The notes beneath the pieces were generated by a model. That model saw nothing but the letters and a program-made list of their open reading frames with translations. It was not told the origin of the DNA and made no database searches. A stretch of DNA of 64,000 nt from Macrocystis pyrifera (taxonomy: Eukaryota > Sar > Phaeophyceae > Laminariales > Laminariaceae): contig JASSKH010000031.1 of NCBI GenBank assembly GCA_031763025.1, positions 558,001 to 622,000 on the forward strand, in the 5' to 3' direction. Of this stretch, positions 53,801 through 62,539 are shown piece by piece. A program made the position numbers and the translations under genes. Position 1 is the first letter of the stretch. Each line of letters opens with the position of its first letter.

Positions 53801-56800
53801 ATACCGCACGCTCCCAAGTGCATCCTCGGCGATACGCTCAGACGCGAAAGAGGGGCGTGTATGTAGCCCGGAGGGGTGGGGGGAGGGGGGTTACCGGGGG
53901 GGGGGGGGCATGCATGCATCGGGGTAAGAAGCATGTATGTACCGCGGTGGCGGGAGGCATACATTCATCGGGGGGCGTACATGGATCAGGGGTTTCTTTG
54001 GTGCTCCCGAAATGTCGTGTGCCCCAGAGGCGGATGTCATACGTATGAGTGAGCCCCCAGCGTCCCTCCTACGCCAAGAGTTACTATCGTGTCTCGTATG
54101 GCAACAGCACCCCGAAGGTCGCTCGTACGCATAGGCAGTGTCGATCTCTCGTATCTTGGCGGTACTGCCATAAAAAATGCTTGTGGGCTGTGCTAGGAAT
54201 TGCAAATCGCTCACCCAACATTGTTTAGGTCTCAAGCTGAGACGGCCTTATGATCGCAGCACGCGCAAACGGTGCACGATTGGCGCCACCGAGTTTGGGT
54301 TAACTATACGTATGCAACGTGACGATGTTACGGTATGTCCTTCTATCTCATCGGTAAAGTGGTGCTATGGTCTCGCTGCACACTGTTACTCGATAGATAC
54401 ATGACGCATCAGCCACGGAAGCGAGGAAAAAAAATATTTTGGCGATTGAATTAATCGATTGCCATGGAGGTTGTGGCGGTGGTTATGGTGGTGGTGGTGG
54501 TGGTGTTGGCCATAGTAAAGATAGGAATGATCATCACGATTAATCTTATCATGGTGATGGTAAGGGTGTTGATGGCATTGATGATAATGATATGATAATG
54601 ATATCATGATGATGGTGATGTGATGAAGGTGATGGTTGTTCCAGTTTCAGCGATCCAACCCAGCTCAACCAACGAGCTATGGACGCTTGGATCCATGTTT
54701 CTGCTTGCGATGCATTGCCTTGGCGCTGGGGACACCTGGAGATGCCGTTCTCGTTCGTAGTGGGGTGAATTTTTTATTCGTTGCAACGCGCGCGTTCGAA
54801 TTGCAAACTCTTTTCGCCAGGCATTCTTCCTCATGTGTGTTTCGCTCTTGCTGTCTCAGGGTATGGTGAACTTACGCAATCGGAGGTGCGAGGTACATGG
54901 TTGCACCAAACAGCCAAGGTATGGACAGGCTCTCGTTTTCCGCGTTACAGTGTGTCATGCGTGTCCCGATAGCAGTCTGAACGGCAGCGGTGCTTCTTTC
55001 TCAGGATATACGTATTCCGTGAGGCTTGTAGTGCCTGTTTTTGTTTTCGCATCCCGTTTGTTATTTTCCCTTGTCTTGCGTATTGTCCCTTCCAGTCTCA
55101 ACTCAGATCCGGGGTCACGGAATAGGCTCTTATCACTCCTCCCCACACTATGGTACGTGCCTTGCATTTTGATCGAAAGAAGATTCCAGCACTGTTTTTC
55201 CTCGGCGACTATGTCGATTTGTGCTGTCCACGCCTAAGATTGGCGCTCTCGACAGTTGGTGCCATATGAGAAAGATGGGGATATCGACGAGAGTACTCGG
55301 TCCGGTATGCGTGTGCCGCTATTTTGTTTTTTAATCACGAATAGCATGCTTTGTACTATGGTATGATCCAGTAGTGCACGTATATACCAAAATGCGACGC
55401 CCCACACATGGCCGTTTTCGAGACCCAGGCAGGGGGTATACTATATCCAAGTAACATAGCGCAAACGTAAACACTGCGTTTTTTTAATTCGTGCGAGACT
55501 CCGACCCCACTGGTTTGTTTTTTATTTTGACGCTATGAGGAGTGCGATTTCGTTTCGTGTTTTGGTCGTGCACCCCTCTATGATACAGCAAACAACACAT
55601 ATTTTCCGCTCCTCCTATCGTAGCAGGCGTGTTTCACTCGTTCGTGGGTATGTACGTCGATTCGGCATGCCACCGTCTTGAAGAATCGACCTCATTTGAG
55701 CCCTAAGCATCACCCAACGGTGTTATGATCGATGTAAAACGAAAGTACAACCCTAGGAGCGACCCCGTGGCCTACAGTAGGTGTACAAGTATTCACGTCG
55801 CAAAACGTTAAAAGAACGTTCCGACGATTTTGGGTTGAGGAGCACAGTATTTCCGAACATAATTTTAAGTCATATGATACCCGCATCGTAGCCCGATGTT
55901 GTGGTTGTGTTTATATGCGACCAGGGTTTGTTTCGACAACGACCAAACCCGCGTATTTGCACAAAACGTTTTGGAGAAAAAAACGCCCCTAATTTAATAG
56001 TAGGAAGAGGAAAACCCTACGCATCACCTTGTGCCGCTTGGTCTTAGCCGTCGCGGACAGCCACCATAGGTGCCCAAGCGCATCCGCTGTCATGTGAAGA
56101 TTCGCTGCAATGCCCACCATACCCCCCTCCCTATAGCAAATAATTTGCCGCCGCTGCCTCTACCTCCGTTCGCATGAATCAAGATTCGGAGTACTGGGCG
56201 GAAAACCGCGAGTCTGCTTGGAACACTCGCAGAACGAAATGGCAGAGCTTAGACCCGCGCATCAAGGGCGAACGAAGAACCTGAAGGTGTCTGACACTGG
56301 CGCTTTTTCTGAGGCAACTTCTCCTGTGTCCGTGCCACCTGATTTACCGCACACCGGACGGCTGGCTGGCGTCGGGCCGCAACCGACGGTACCGCATCTT
56401 TTATTTCCGTCACCGTCGATGGAGTTGGTGACACGTTCGAGCACTCTACAAGGACTCGACGTTGGCCGGGTTGCGCCGCAAAGAGTCGGGCCGCAAGGAA
56501 CCATGCCGCAGGGGATCATGCCCGGAGATTTTCCATCGCAAGAATTCGTCTCGGCGGGTTTCTCTTCGCAAGGACACGGGCCTCAACCTACTACTGCACA
56601 GGAAATGTCGAAAACGCCCACTCCGGGAGTGTCAGTGAGGGAGGTAGCTGGCAGGGAAAGGAGCGTGCCGTTTTCCGACGCGCGGCAGGCTGATGCGCCG
56701 GATTCAACTGACCTGCCATCAACGGATGCATCACCGCCGGTGGTAACCGGACAGCCCACTTCGACGCATTCAGTTGGTCTCAGGACGGAGGAATCCATAC

Positions 56801-59800
56801 CAACGTTGTCAACAGGACACTCCGTTCCGACTCATTCAAGTAGTCTGCCGTCGGAGGCGATGCAGCCGGCTTTAACAACGGCACAAGCACCTATTTCTCC
56901 GAATTCAACGGGTCTCCACTCAACGGCGATGTCGCCGTCGATGACGACAGGAGAGCCCGATTCGACGAACTCAGCGAGCCTACCGTCAGAGGCGGTGATG
57001 CGAACATCGGGACAGCTTGTTTCGACGCATGCAACTGGTCTGCAGTCAGACGCAGTGGCGCCGGGGACGACGATAGGACATCCCCTTTCCTCGAATTCAA
57101 CGAGCATGCACCCAACGATAATGCCGCCGGCGATGGCGACAGGGCAGCCTGATTCGACGCATCCTCCTCGACTGTACCCAGAGGCAATGGCGCCGGCGGT
57201 TTCAACAGGTGTGCTCGACATGCCGATGGGGGCTCTGGGTAGTGTGGCAAACGCGGCGGCCCCTACCGTGCAGCCGCCGGTTTCCGGCAACCAGGCGTGT
57301 CAACAGCACAAGCAGGTGCGCTTGAAGCGTCGTGTACATATGTTTTCCCCTCATAGCGCGAAGCGATCGCCTTTTTTTTCCCCCGTTCGGTTCGTTTACG
57401 CCATGCGCTATACGCTACGATGTTTGGACATTGGCAGACACTTCACCCCCGCAGCTGTGGTAGAAGCGAGGGGTTTGTCTTGGGGTCTTGGGGTCTTGGT
57501 GTCCAGCGTGTCACAGACATGGACCTGTCAAACAGTCTACTGTAGCTAGCAGCAAAGATGTCTGGACACAAACGGTTCGGCCTCCAGCGGATGACGGTTA
57601 AGGAACCCCCCGCTGACAATGGTGTCATGTGTGATGAGTCTAAACGGTTGGCTAAAACCATCATCTCGCGCAATTTGCTATGAGTGCCCGACCCGGTCTG
57701 TGACGACGTGCGTGATTCGCGGCGTATCTACCAAGTTCAAGCACACTCAATCTAGGTGCCGAAAAGGGTCTTGGAAGATTTCACAGTAATATTGGGGGCC
57801 CAACCAAGGTGATCTCAACTCTCGCAAGCTGCGGAACGATGACACTGCTGCGGTCATATGCATCGCCACCAGCGTGGTCGTTGGATGGTTTACCATAGCA
57901 CGTTGTCCGCATGGTTGAATTTGCCGTCTGTGTTTTTTCTGGCGCCAAGCGCGCGTTCGTCGTACGGGCCGAAAGGACCAGTTTTTCTGTATCGCCAAAC
58001 GGTATATCGTTTGTTTTCTGCTCCAAGCGCGCGGCCCACCACCCACCACCACCCGCCCAAAAGACACCTGGCCACATGGTGTGTTTCGCTGGCGCTGACG
58101 TGCGGGCAACACTGAATGGCATGACGAATGACAGCCTGCTTTGGTAGTCACGGCACATTCCCCCCCCCGCAGCTCCCCCCACCCCACAGTCTTGTACCCA
58201 GGTAAGAAAACCCGCGCGAGGACCCCCCCCCCCCACGTACGATTGGCAGAGCACACGCACACCCCGGGCCCTTTACAGTAGTAAGAAACAGGAAATGTGT
58301 GCCAGGCTGGATTTCTCGTCGTACGGGCCGAAAGGACCAGTTTTTCTGTATCGCCAAACGGTATATCGTTTGTTTTCTGCTCCAGCGCGCGGTGGGCCAC
58401 ATTGTGTTTCGCTGGCGCTGACGTGCGGGCAACACTGAAGGCATGACGAATGACAGCCTGCTCCCTTGTTATCGCCAAAATAACCACAAACAACAAAATA
58501 TCAGCCTTAAGGGGTGATTGGTGCTCCTGGTTACGCTTCCGCACATACTGTAGACTATTTGAACGTGACGCTCGGTTGATTAGCTCGTCTTGTACCCAGG
58601 TAAGAAAAAGTACGATTGGCAGAGCACCGCACACTTACAGTAGTAAGAAACAGGAAATGTGTGCCAGGCTGGATTTCTCGTTTGAGATGTGGTGCGTTAT
58701 ACACTAACTCCGATGTAAAGCCTCCCAAACGCCTTACTAACAATACCAGCCTGCCGTTTTTCTTGCTCGTTTTTCTCACGGGCGTCCTGTACTGTAGTCA
58801 CTTGATTACTCCATCCCACCACTGTCCCGGAAAATGTGTTTATTGCGTCTATCTCCCTTCCTTCGCCAGAGCGGAATGACGTACGGGTTTGGGTCGAGGT
58901 GTCGCTTTGGAGGGTGCGTAGAGCGGCCCCAGTACGGATTTGACGATGAGGGTCCACGGTTCTGCCGAGGGCATAAGACCGATGGCATGTCCGATAGGTG
59001 AGGCGACAAAATTCTGGGACTTGGCAGGGGGAAAGTTGCGAACATTGGTGTGTTTCTAATATCAGTTATGTTTGCTGCGACAAGGGTATACCTATAAATT
59101 GTAGTTCCTGGGGGTCCTCGTTTTTCAGGAGCTTTATACTACTAGTATTATTACTGCTTTATTGCTACTACTGTAGTACCTCACCCAAAAGAACTGATAT
59201 TGAGCTACCGGTGTTCGAAGGATACTATAGTTGGGTGGTCAAAGGGCGCCGTTGGTCAGAAATAGTTGAGAAAAAACTGTGCTATAACCTACCTGGTACT
59301 ACTGTAGATATCCCTATTATAGCACGCGTCTAGTATTACCCCTGACAAAGCGGCTAGTAGAGAGCTTCGGCATTGCCGCTACCCATCCACCGGAGGAGTG
59401 AAATATACACTTTCCTCACGGGACATATAGTGTCCGAGCTGTCGTGTATGGAAATCCACTGTGCCTATCTCTCGCAGTTTGATACTGCGGTATGCTTGTG
59501 ATTGATGTATCGCTACCCCCGGGCCCGAACAACGTGAAGACCATAGCGGCGATGCCGCACCCCCCATTTTGGTCGTTCGCCTGGACAGGTGTGCTCCAGG
59601 CCTTTGTGTGACATTTACGCTCCAGGACTTTGTATGACAGTTATGCTGCAGGCCTTTGCGTGTCACCCCTCCTCTGCGCCGCGACTGTCCAATTTTTCTG
59701 TGAAGGCGGCGTACCGTGATGCTGGTTGTACATTACGACGGAGGCGGGCCAGCACGACTATTTTGTTTTCGTACGTCGTCCGAAACGGGCCCTAACCGGG

Positions 59801-62539
59801 CTTGCTGCCACGGCGACAGGCATGTACTGTCAAACCATATCGATACAGACACGCTACTGTTGGTCGAGACAATGTATATAGACAAGCCGCCTCCTCCGTC
59901 CACAATAATTGCTCGCACCTCAGGACGACAGCCAGCCGCTGTGAGGTAGAACACAGCGGAGGGAGAGCGATTGACGGTCTAGACTCGCCATCAGGCGGGC
60001 AATCGTACGTTCATCAGGTGAGGATTATTCCAATGCCTGCACTGCGCGTTTTGATCATACTGAACAACCGTTGAGCGGCTTCGTGACCGTGGAAATTGGT
60101 CAACCGTCATACCATGGCGGGAGCCCACATAGGTGAGTGGTGTCTTAGGGAATCACTAGTACCTTTCTCTCCGATCTCTAGTCAATTGGCGTGTTCAAGT
60201 TCTGGTTGCAGGATACACAATGCCTTCTGTCAAATTCATCAAGGCTGTAAACGCCTCTGCTGATGGAAAACAAGCTTGGAATGTATCCCTGCCGAAATAC
60301 CCAGTCTGGTCGGATGATAACCGCGCACCGAATTCTCGACACGTTTTATAGCTCGATGTGGCCACAATTAACGGGGCCGCACGTGTTGCCATATCAAGGC
60401 GTCAGTGCTCAACTATGTTACAGTTTTCTCGTTTAAAACGACGTCTTTTGCTAGCTGCGGTTACTTGGTTGCGTAGACGTGACACCTATCAATACCTCTA
60501 CCGCTCGCCGCAATCCGCGGAGCTGACAGGCTGCTGCAATGATGGGAGGTGACTCTGTCAAAATGCATCACCAGTTTTGTGTGTGGGAGAGCTGCCTGCA
60601 ACCTCCGCTTTACTCGTGGTCGGGGGAAGACTCTCCGCGTTTTTGTGAGGCCCACGCCAGCCCCGGAATGGTTCCGCCGTCCACGGTGAGTGTGTAGCGG
60701 CCCAATGTGTACGACAAAAGCAAACCCATTTTATCGCGCAACATGATCTGGTCTCTATGAGCAGCGCAATCGAATAACGAGTGGCAATCATTTTTCCCAT
60801 ACTTCGCACAGTGTGTCTTGCTCCTATGGCCTTTCGCGTCTGGTATCCATGCTGTCCGGCGTGTAGCAGGCGTCATACCAACAGGTTTGCTGAACAAAGC
60901 GTGTCACGCCCTCAGCACAAGAGCTTCTACCTTGGCTCCGTGGTGCCCGGATGAGTGTCGATCGTTTTGCTGGATCTTTGAGAGTCCAATTGTTGCCTGT
61001 CTTGACACCCCTGCATTCCCGTGTTGCAGATAGTATCGAGGGCTCTATACTACAGGAACACAGCACTTGTCCTTCTCCGGGATACATGCACCCGCGCCCA
61101 CAATTTCAACTGAAATGTGACACGGCACTTTCTTAGCTTTTGGCTTCAGATACGTTGTGGCACACAGTTTTTCCTTACAAATTGACTGGAAATACGTTGT
61201 GCCGCACCATATGTTGTTCTTGGAAGTTAGCGGTTTTTTGTCGGCACTTACTTCGCGGCTTGACTGTGTGTCCTGGATTACTTTCCTTCTATTTTATACA
61301 AGCTTAGTTTAGTTCTGAGTGTTACACGAGTATATTGAAACCTCCACAAGTGTATGATATGCACCTACTGTAATGCAACGTGCATCCTTCACGTTCACAG
61401 AGGAAAAGGCGTATTTCGTGATCGATTGGGGAGACTATTTCGTCAACGTAAATACTGATCAATACACGGCTTAAGAGTGGCGCTGTCAAGCCGGTCGTTG
61501 GCGAAACTACGACGATTGATTCTGACGCCCCTGATCCTTGGCTTGGCATTCGTGTACAGGGTGGGCACCCGTGCCGATACCATGCGTGCATGAAACAGGC
61601 GTGCTTCGCGTTCGAGGGCGAAGCATGCCGTTTTTGTGAGGATCACTGCGTAGACGGGATGCTGCACGCGGAACGTCGACAATGCCACCACCAGGGGTAC
61701 GTACGTGCGCGTTCTAGCTCAGCACTTGCTCACAACGTTATCTGCTCTGCTCGCCCGGTGATGGCACGGTTGCCCTGTAGAAACGCACACGAACGGGGCA
61801 AACGTACTCCTTGCAGCTGTGTTTCCTGTCATTTTGTTTGCGTGCTCAGTACGCCCACTATTCTGCCCTTGCCAGACGTGTATATACGATATGGGCTACA
61901 AGTGTTCTGAGACAGCGTCATCGGGCGTGGAGTTGTTCAAGTGTGTGGCTATGCCTCAAGCTGGGGACAATGATGTGTCTGTAACCCGACGAAATGAATG
62001 AATCCAGTTGCACTTGTTTGTTGTGCCTCCCGTGGAAATACTCGCGACTGCATGGGACGCAAGACGACGTGCATAATTCAAGCTTCTCTCTTGGAATTTC
62101 GTGGCGTTGCTGTACTCCTAGGTGCACCGGACTGGCGCCATACTCCTCCGACTTGCATCCCGTGAAGGACAGTTATCCTTCCCTTCCGGTATCGTCGGAT
62201 CTGAATTCGCCGCTCGTCGACGACAAAGCATCACATGATATGTCATCACATATGCCCCATCGCTTTTCCGGCGTCCAAGAAGCGCACGGCAGAGTTGTCG
62301 ACAATGCTATTGGCGTCAGCAGCAATGTTGGTGAAATCGTTTACTTGGGAAGTGGAAACGACGGCTTGGGTGGCCAGCCGCTCGGCAATGAAGACACCCG
62401 AAGCTCGCATGCCTTGGAGGGCCAACAGTCGGCGCTGTTTCCCCCCTCAACGAGAGAAATTGTTGGGATCGAAAACATGGCACATCATGTAGACGAAGCT
62501 CCAGGGCATCATCCGTCGCCGTTTCACCATCACCATTAG
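44690..62539 (+). CDS. multi-exon EsV-1-7 repeat protein (15 exons, 5' end unresolved)
   Basis: Fifteen exons chain with matching splice phase into 1,044 codons plus stop. The product is an array of C-x4-C-x15/16-C-x2-H-x12/13 repeats, the EsV-1-7 signature known from the Ectocarpus developmental regulator IMMEDIATE UPRIGHT, from a large brown-algal family and from virus EsV-1. I count eleven full repeats, one with two Cys-to-Ser changes, and half repeats at the start, middle and end. A 377-codon exon inserts a Ser/Thr/Pro-rich region. The motif suggests metal binding; the molecular role of the family is unproven. Confidence comes from each Cys/His spacing being restored across introns. No signal peptide or membrane segment is seen in the part found. 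ATG 44,714 could be a start, but exon 1 has an acceptor and a half repeat before it. Confidence 0.85.
46362..46464 (+). CDS. EsV-1-7 gene, exon 2
   Basis: Acceptor TTTTTCGCAG, donor TACG|GTACGT, phase 0 in, phase 1 out. It reads GATQTACARH, then 12 residues, then CETPKCHRAAFY. Joined to exon 1 it gives exactly 15 residues between Cys2 and Cys3. Another frame is also open here, so the exon is easily missed. Confidence 0.85.
47475..47605 (+). CDS. EsV-1-7 gene, exon 3
   Basis: Acceptor CTTTGTCAG, donor AAA|GTGAGG, phase 1 in, 0 out. It reads VDVKQEATACGIHKTRGMVD and, later, CEVVDCVRHRVYGVPGGK. Confidence 0.9.
48556..48657 (+). CDS. EsV-1-7 gene, exon 4
   Basis: Acceptor TGGCGTCAG, donor GAG|GTGAGC, phase 0/0, 34 codons. 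It reads ARFCSRHKEPGM and CSIEGCSKIPTHISE. The joint with exon 3 restores a 15-residue Cys2-Cys3 spacing. Confidence 0.88.
49716..49825 (+). CDS. EsV-1-7 gene, exon 5
   Basis: Acceptor GGTGTTTCAG, donor GG|GTGAGT, phase 0 in, 2 out. It reads VDKSYRVCTSHKTEGM and CDAPECSRNPIF. Confidence 0.9.
50926..51043 (+). CDS. EsV-1-7 gene, exon 6
   Basis: Acceptor GAACGGCAG, donor GAG|GTGATC, phase 2 in, 0 out. It reads FEGQRSSRCAAHKEEGMVDV and CVNPDCSKVAAYAFE. Confidence 0.9.
51836..51955 (+). CDS. EsV-1-7 gene, exon 7
   Basis: Acceptor TCGCCTCAG, donor AAG|GTACGC, phase 0/0, 40 codons. It reads GEKPRFCFGHKEAGM and CAQRPCTRQPVFGFVGGK. Confidence 0.9.
52695..52796. mobile_element. MITE family 1, copy 4, in intron 7
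   Basis: Begins CTGAGGACCATAGTAAATAG and ends AAGTATGGACCCCCGTAA, with TA at both flanks (52,693-52,694 and 52,797-52,798). It lies in the intron between exons 7 and 8. Confidence 0.8.
53421..53525. mobile_element. MITE family 1, copy 5, in intron 7
   Basis: Begins TTACGGGGGTCCATAGTTAA and ends TTAACTATGGACCCCCGTAA. The left flank is TA, the right flank CA. It ends only 56 bp before exon 8. Confidence 0.85.
53581..53721 (+). CDS. EsV-1-7 gene, exon 8
   Basis: Acceptor CGTGTTAG, donor CTC|GTGAGT, phase 0/0, 47 codons. It reads ATLCSGHKVDGM, then a whole repeat CSAPACRKLPTFGSEDGKAT-ACASH in one exon. Confidence 0.9.
53878..53995. repeat. G-rich minisatellite in intron 8
   Basis: About four units of a ~24-bp motif, GCATGCATGCATCGGGG-like, with a poly-G start. 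Confidence 0.5.
54462..54632. repeat. GGT/GAT-rich simple repeat in intron 8
   Basis: An impure GGTGGT tract passes into GATGATGGT and TGATAATGATA repeats. It encodes only homopolymers. Confidence 0.7.
54860..54918 (+). CDS. EsV-1-7 gene, exon 9 (59 nt)
   Basis: Acceptor GCTGTCTCAG, donor AAG|GTATGG, phase 0 in, 2 out. It reads GMVNLRNRRCEVHGCTKQP. The joint with exon 8 gives the canonical 12 residues between His and the next Cys. Confidence 0.88.
56184..57315 (+). CDS. EsV-1-7 gene, exon 10: long Ser/Thr/Pro-rich insertion
   Basis: 1,132 nt, phase 2 in, 0 out; acceptor ATCAAG, donor CAG|GTGCGC. It opens with FGVLGGKPRVCLEH, which completes the repeat begun in exon 9 (15 residues between Cys2 and Cys3). 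There follow about 350 residues with only low-complexity Pro, Gln, Gly, Ser and Thr, including seven ~22-residue tandem repeats at 56,746-57,204 (pattern TGQPxSTHSxxLxSEAMxPA). It ends with GNQACQQHKQ, the second half of another repeat. The ORF begins well before any ATG, so this is an internal exon and not a separate gene. The insertion resembles mucin-like or flexible linker sequence; its role is unknown. Confidence 0.88.
56746..57204 (+). repeat. coding tandem repeat, 7 x ~66 bp
   Basis: Seven units of about 66 bp encode ~22 residues each, all in frame. Units start TGQPTSTHS, TGHSVPTHS, TAQAPISPN, TGEPDSTNS, SGQLVSTHA, IGHPLSSNS and TGQPDSTHP. Diverged at DNA level, so not a recent expansion. 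Confidence 0.85.
57957..58681. repeat. two-copy tandem duplication (~370 bp) in intron 10
   Basis: Segment A (57,957-58,143) is repeated at 58,316-58,461 and segment B (58,189-58,318) at 58,587-58,681, in the order A-B-A-B. Copies are nearly identical where aligned but differ by indels, mostly C-rich insertions present only in the first copy. Each B contains CAGGTAAGAAAA, an excellent splice-donor match. Confidence 0.8.
58870..58997 (+). CDS. EsV-1-7 gene, exon 11
   Basis: Acceptor CTTCGCCAG, donor ATAG|GTGAGG, phase 0 in, 2 out. It reads SGMTYGFGSR then a whole repeat CRFGGCVERPQYGFDDEGPR-FCRGH. Joined to exon 10 it gives 12 residues between His and Cys. Confidence 0.9.
59589..59665. repeat. 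three-unit ~28-bp repeat in intron 11
   Basis: GCTCCAGGCCTTTGTGTGACA and two variants follow one another. Confidence 0.75.
59924..60017 (+). CDS. EsV-1-7 gene, exon 12, repeat with two Cys-to-Ser changes
   Basis: Acceptor CACCTCAG, donor CAG|GTGAGG, phase 2 in, 0 out, 31 codons. It reads TTASRCEVEHSGG and GGQSYVHQ: Cys1 and His stand at the expected places, but the positions of Cys2 and Cys3 are Ser (spacing C-x4-S-x15-S-x2-H). Confidence 0.7.
60530..60685 (+). CDS. EsV-1-7 gene, exon 13
   Basis: Acceptor GCTGACAG, donor ACG|GTGAGT, phase 0/0, 52 codons. It reads CVWESCLQPPLYSWSGEDSP-RFCEAH, a complete repeat with 16 residues between Cys2 and Cys3. The first 16 residues make the His-to-Cys spacing longer than usual, so the acceptor could lie a little further in. 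Confidence 0.8.
61560..61696 (+). CDS. EsV-1-7 gene, exon 14
   Basis: Acceptor TGTACAG, donor GG|GTACGT, phase 0 in, 2 out. A complete repeat, CRYHACMKQACFAFEGEACR-FCEDH, with two extra cysteines inside, then CVDGM and CHHQ. Confidence 0.85.
62122..62539 (+). CDS. EsV-1-7 gene, terminal exon
   Basis: Acceptor ACTCCTAG, phase 2 in, stop TAG at 62,537-62,539. Its first codons complete a C-x4-C pair with exon 14 (CHHQGC) followed by TGLAPYSSD, but no Cys3 or His follows, so the last repeat is open. The remaining 125 residues are hydrophilic and end in a His-rich tail (HHPSPFHHHH). Confidence 0.8.

Noticed and set aside
56218..57549. A 443-residue single-exon gene starting at 56,218
   Set aside because: Its apparent start is TTG inside an open frame that continues upstream through the end of an EsV-1-7 repeat, and past 57,315 it runs into intron. 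It is an internal exon.
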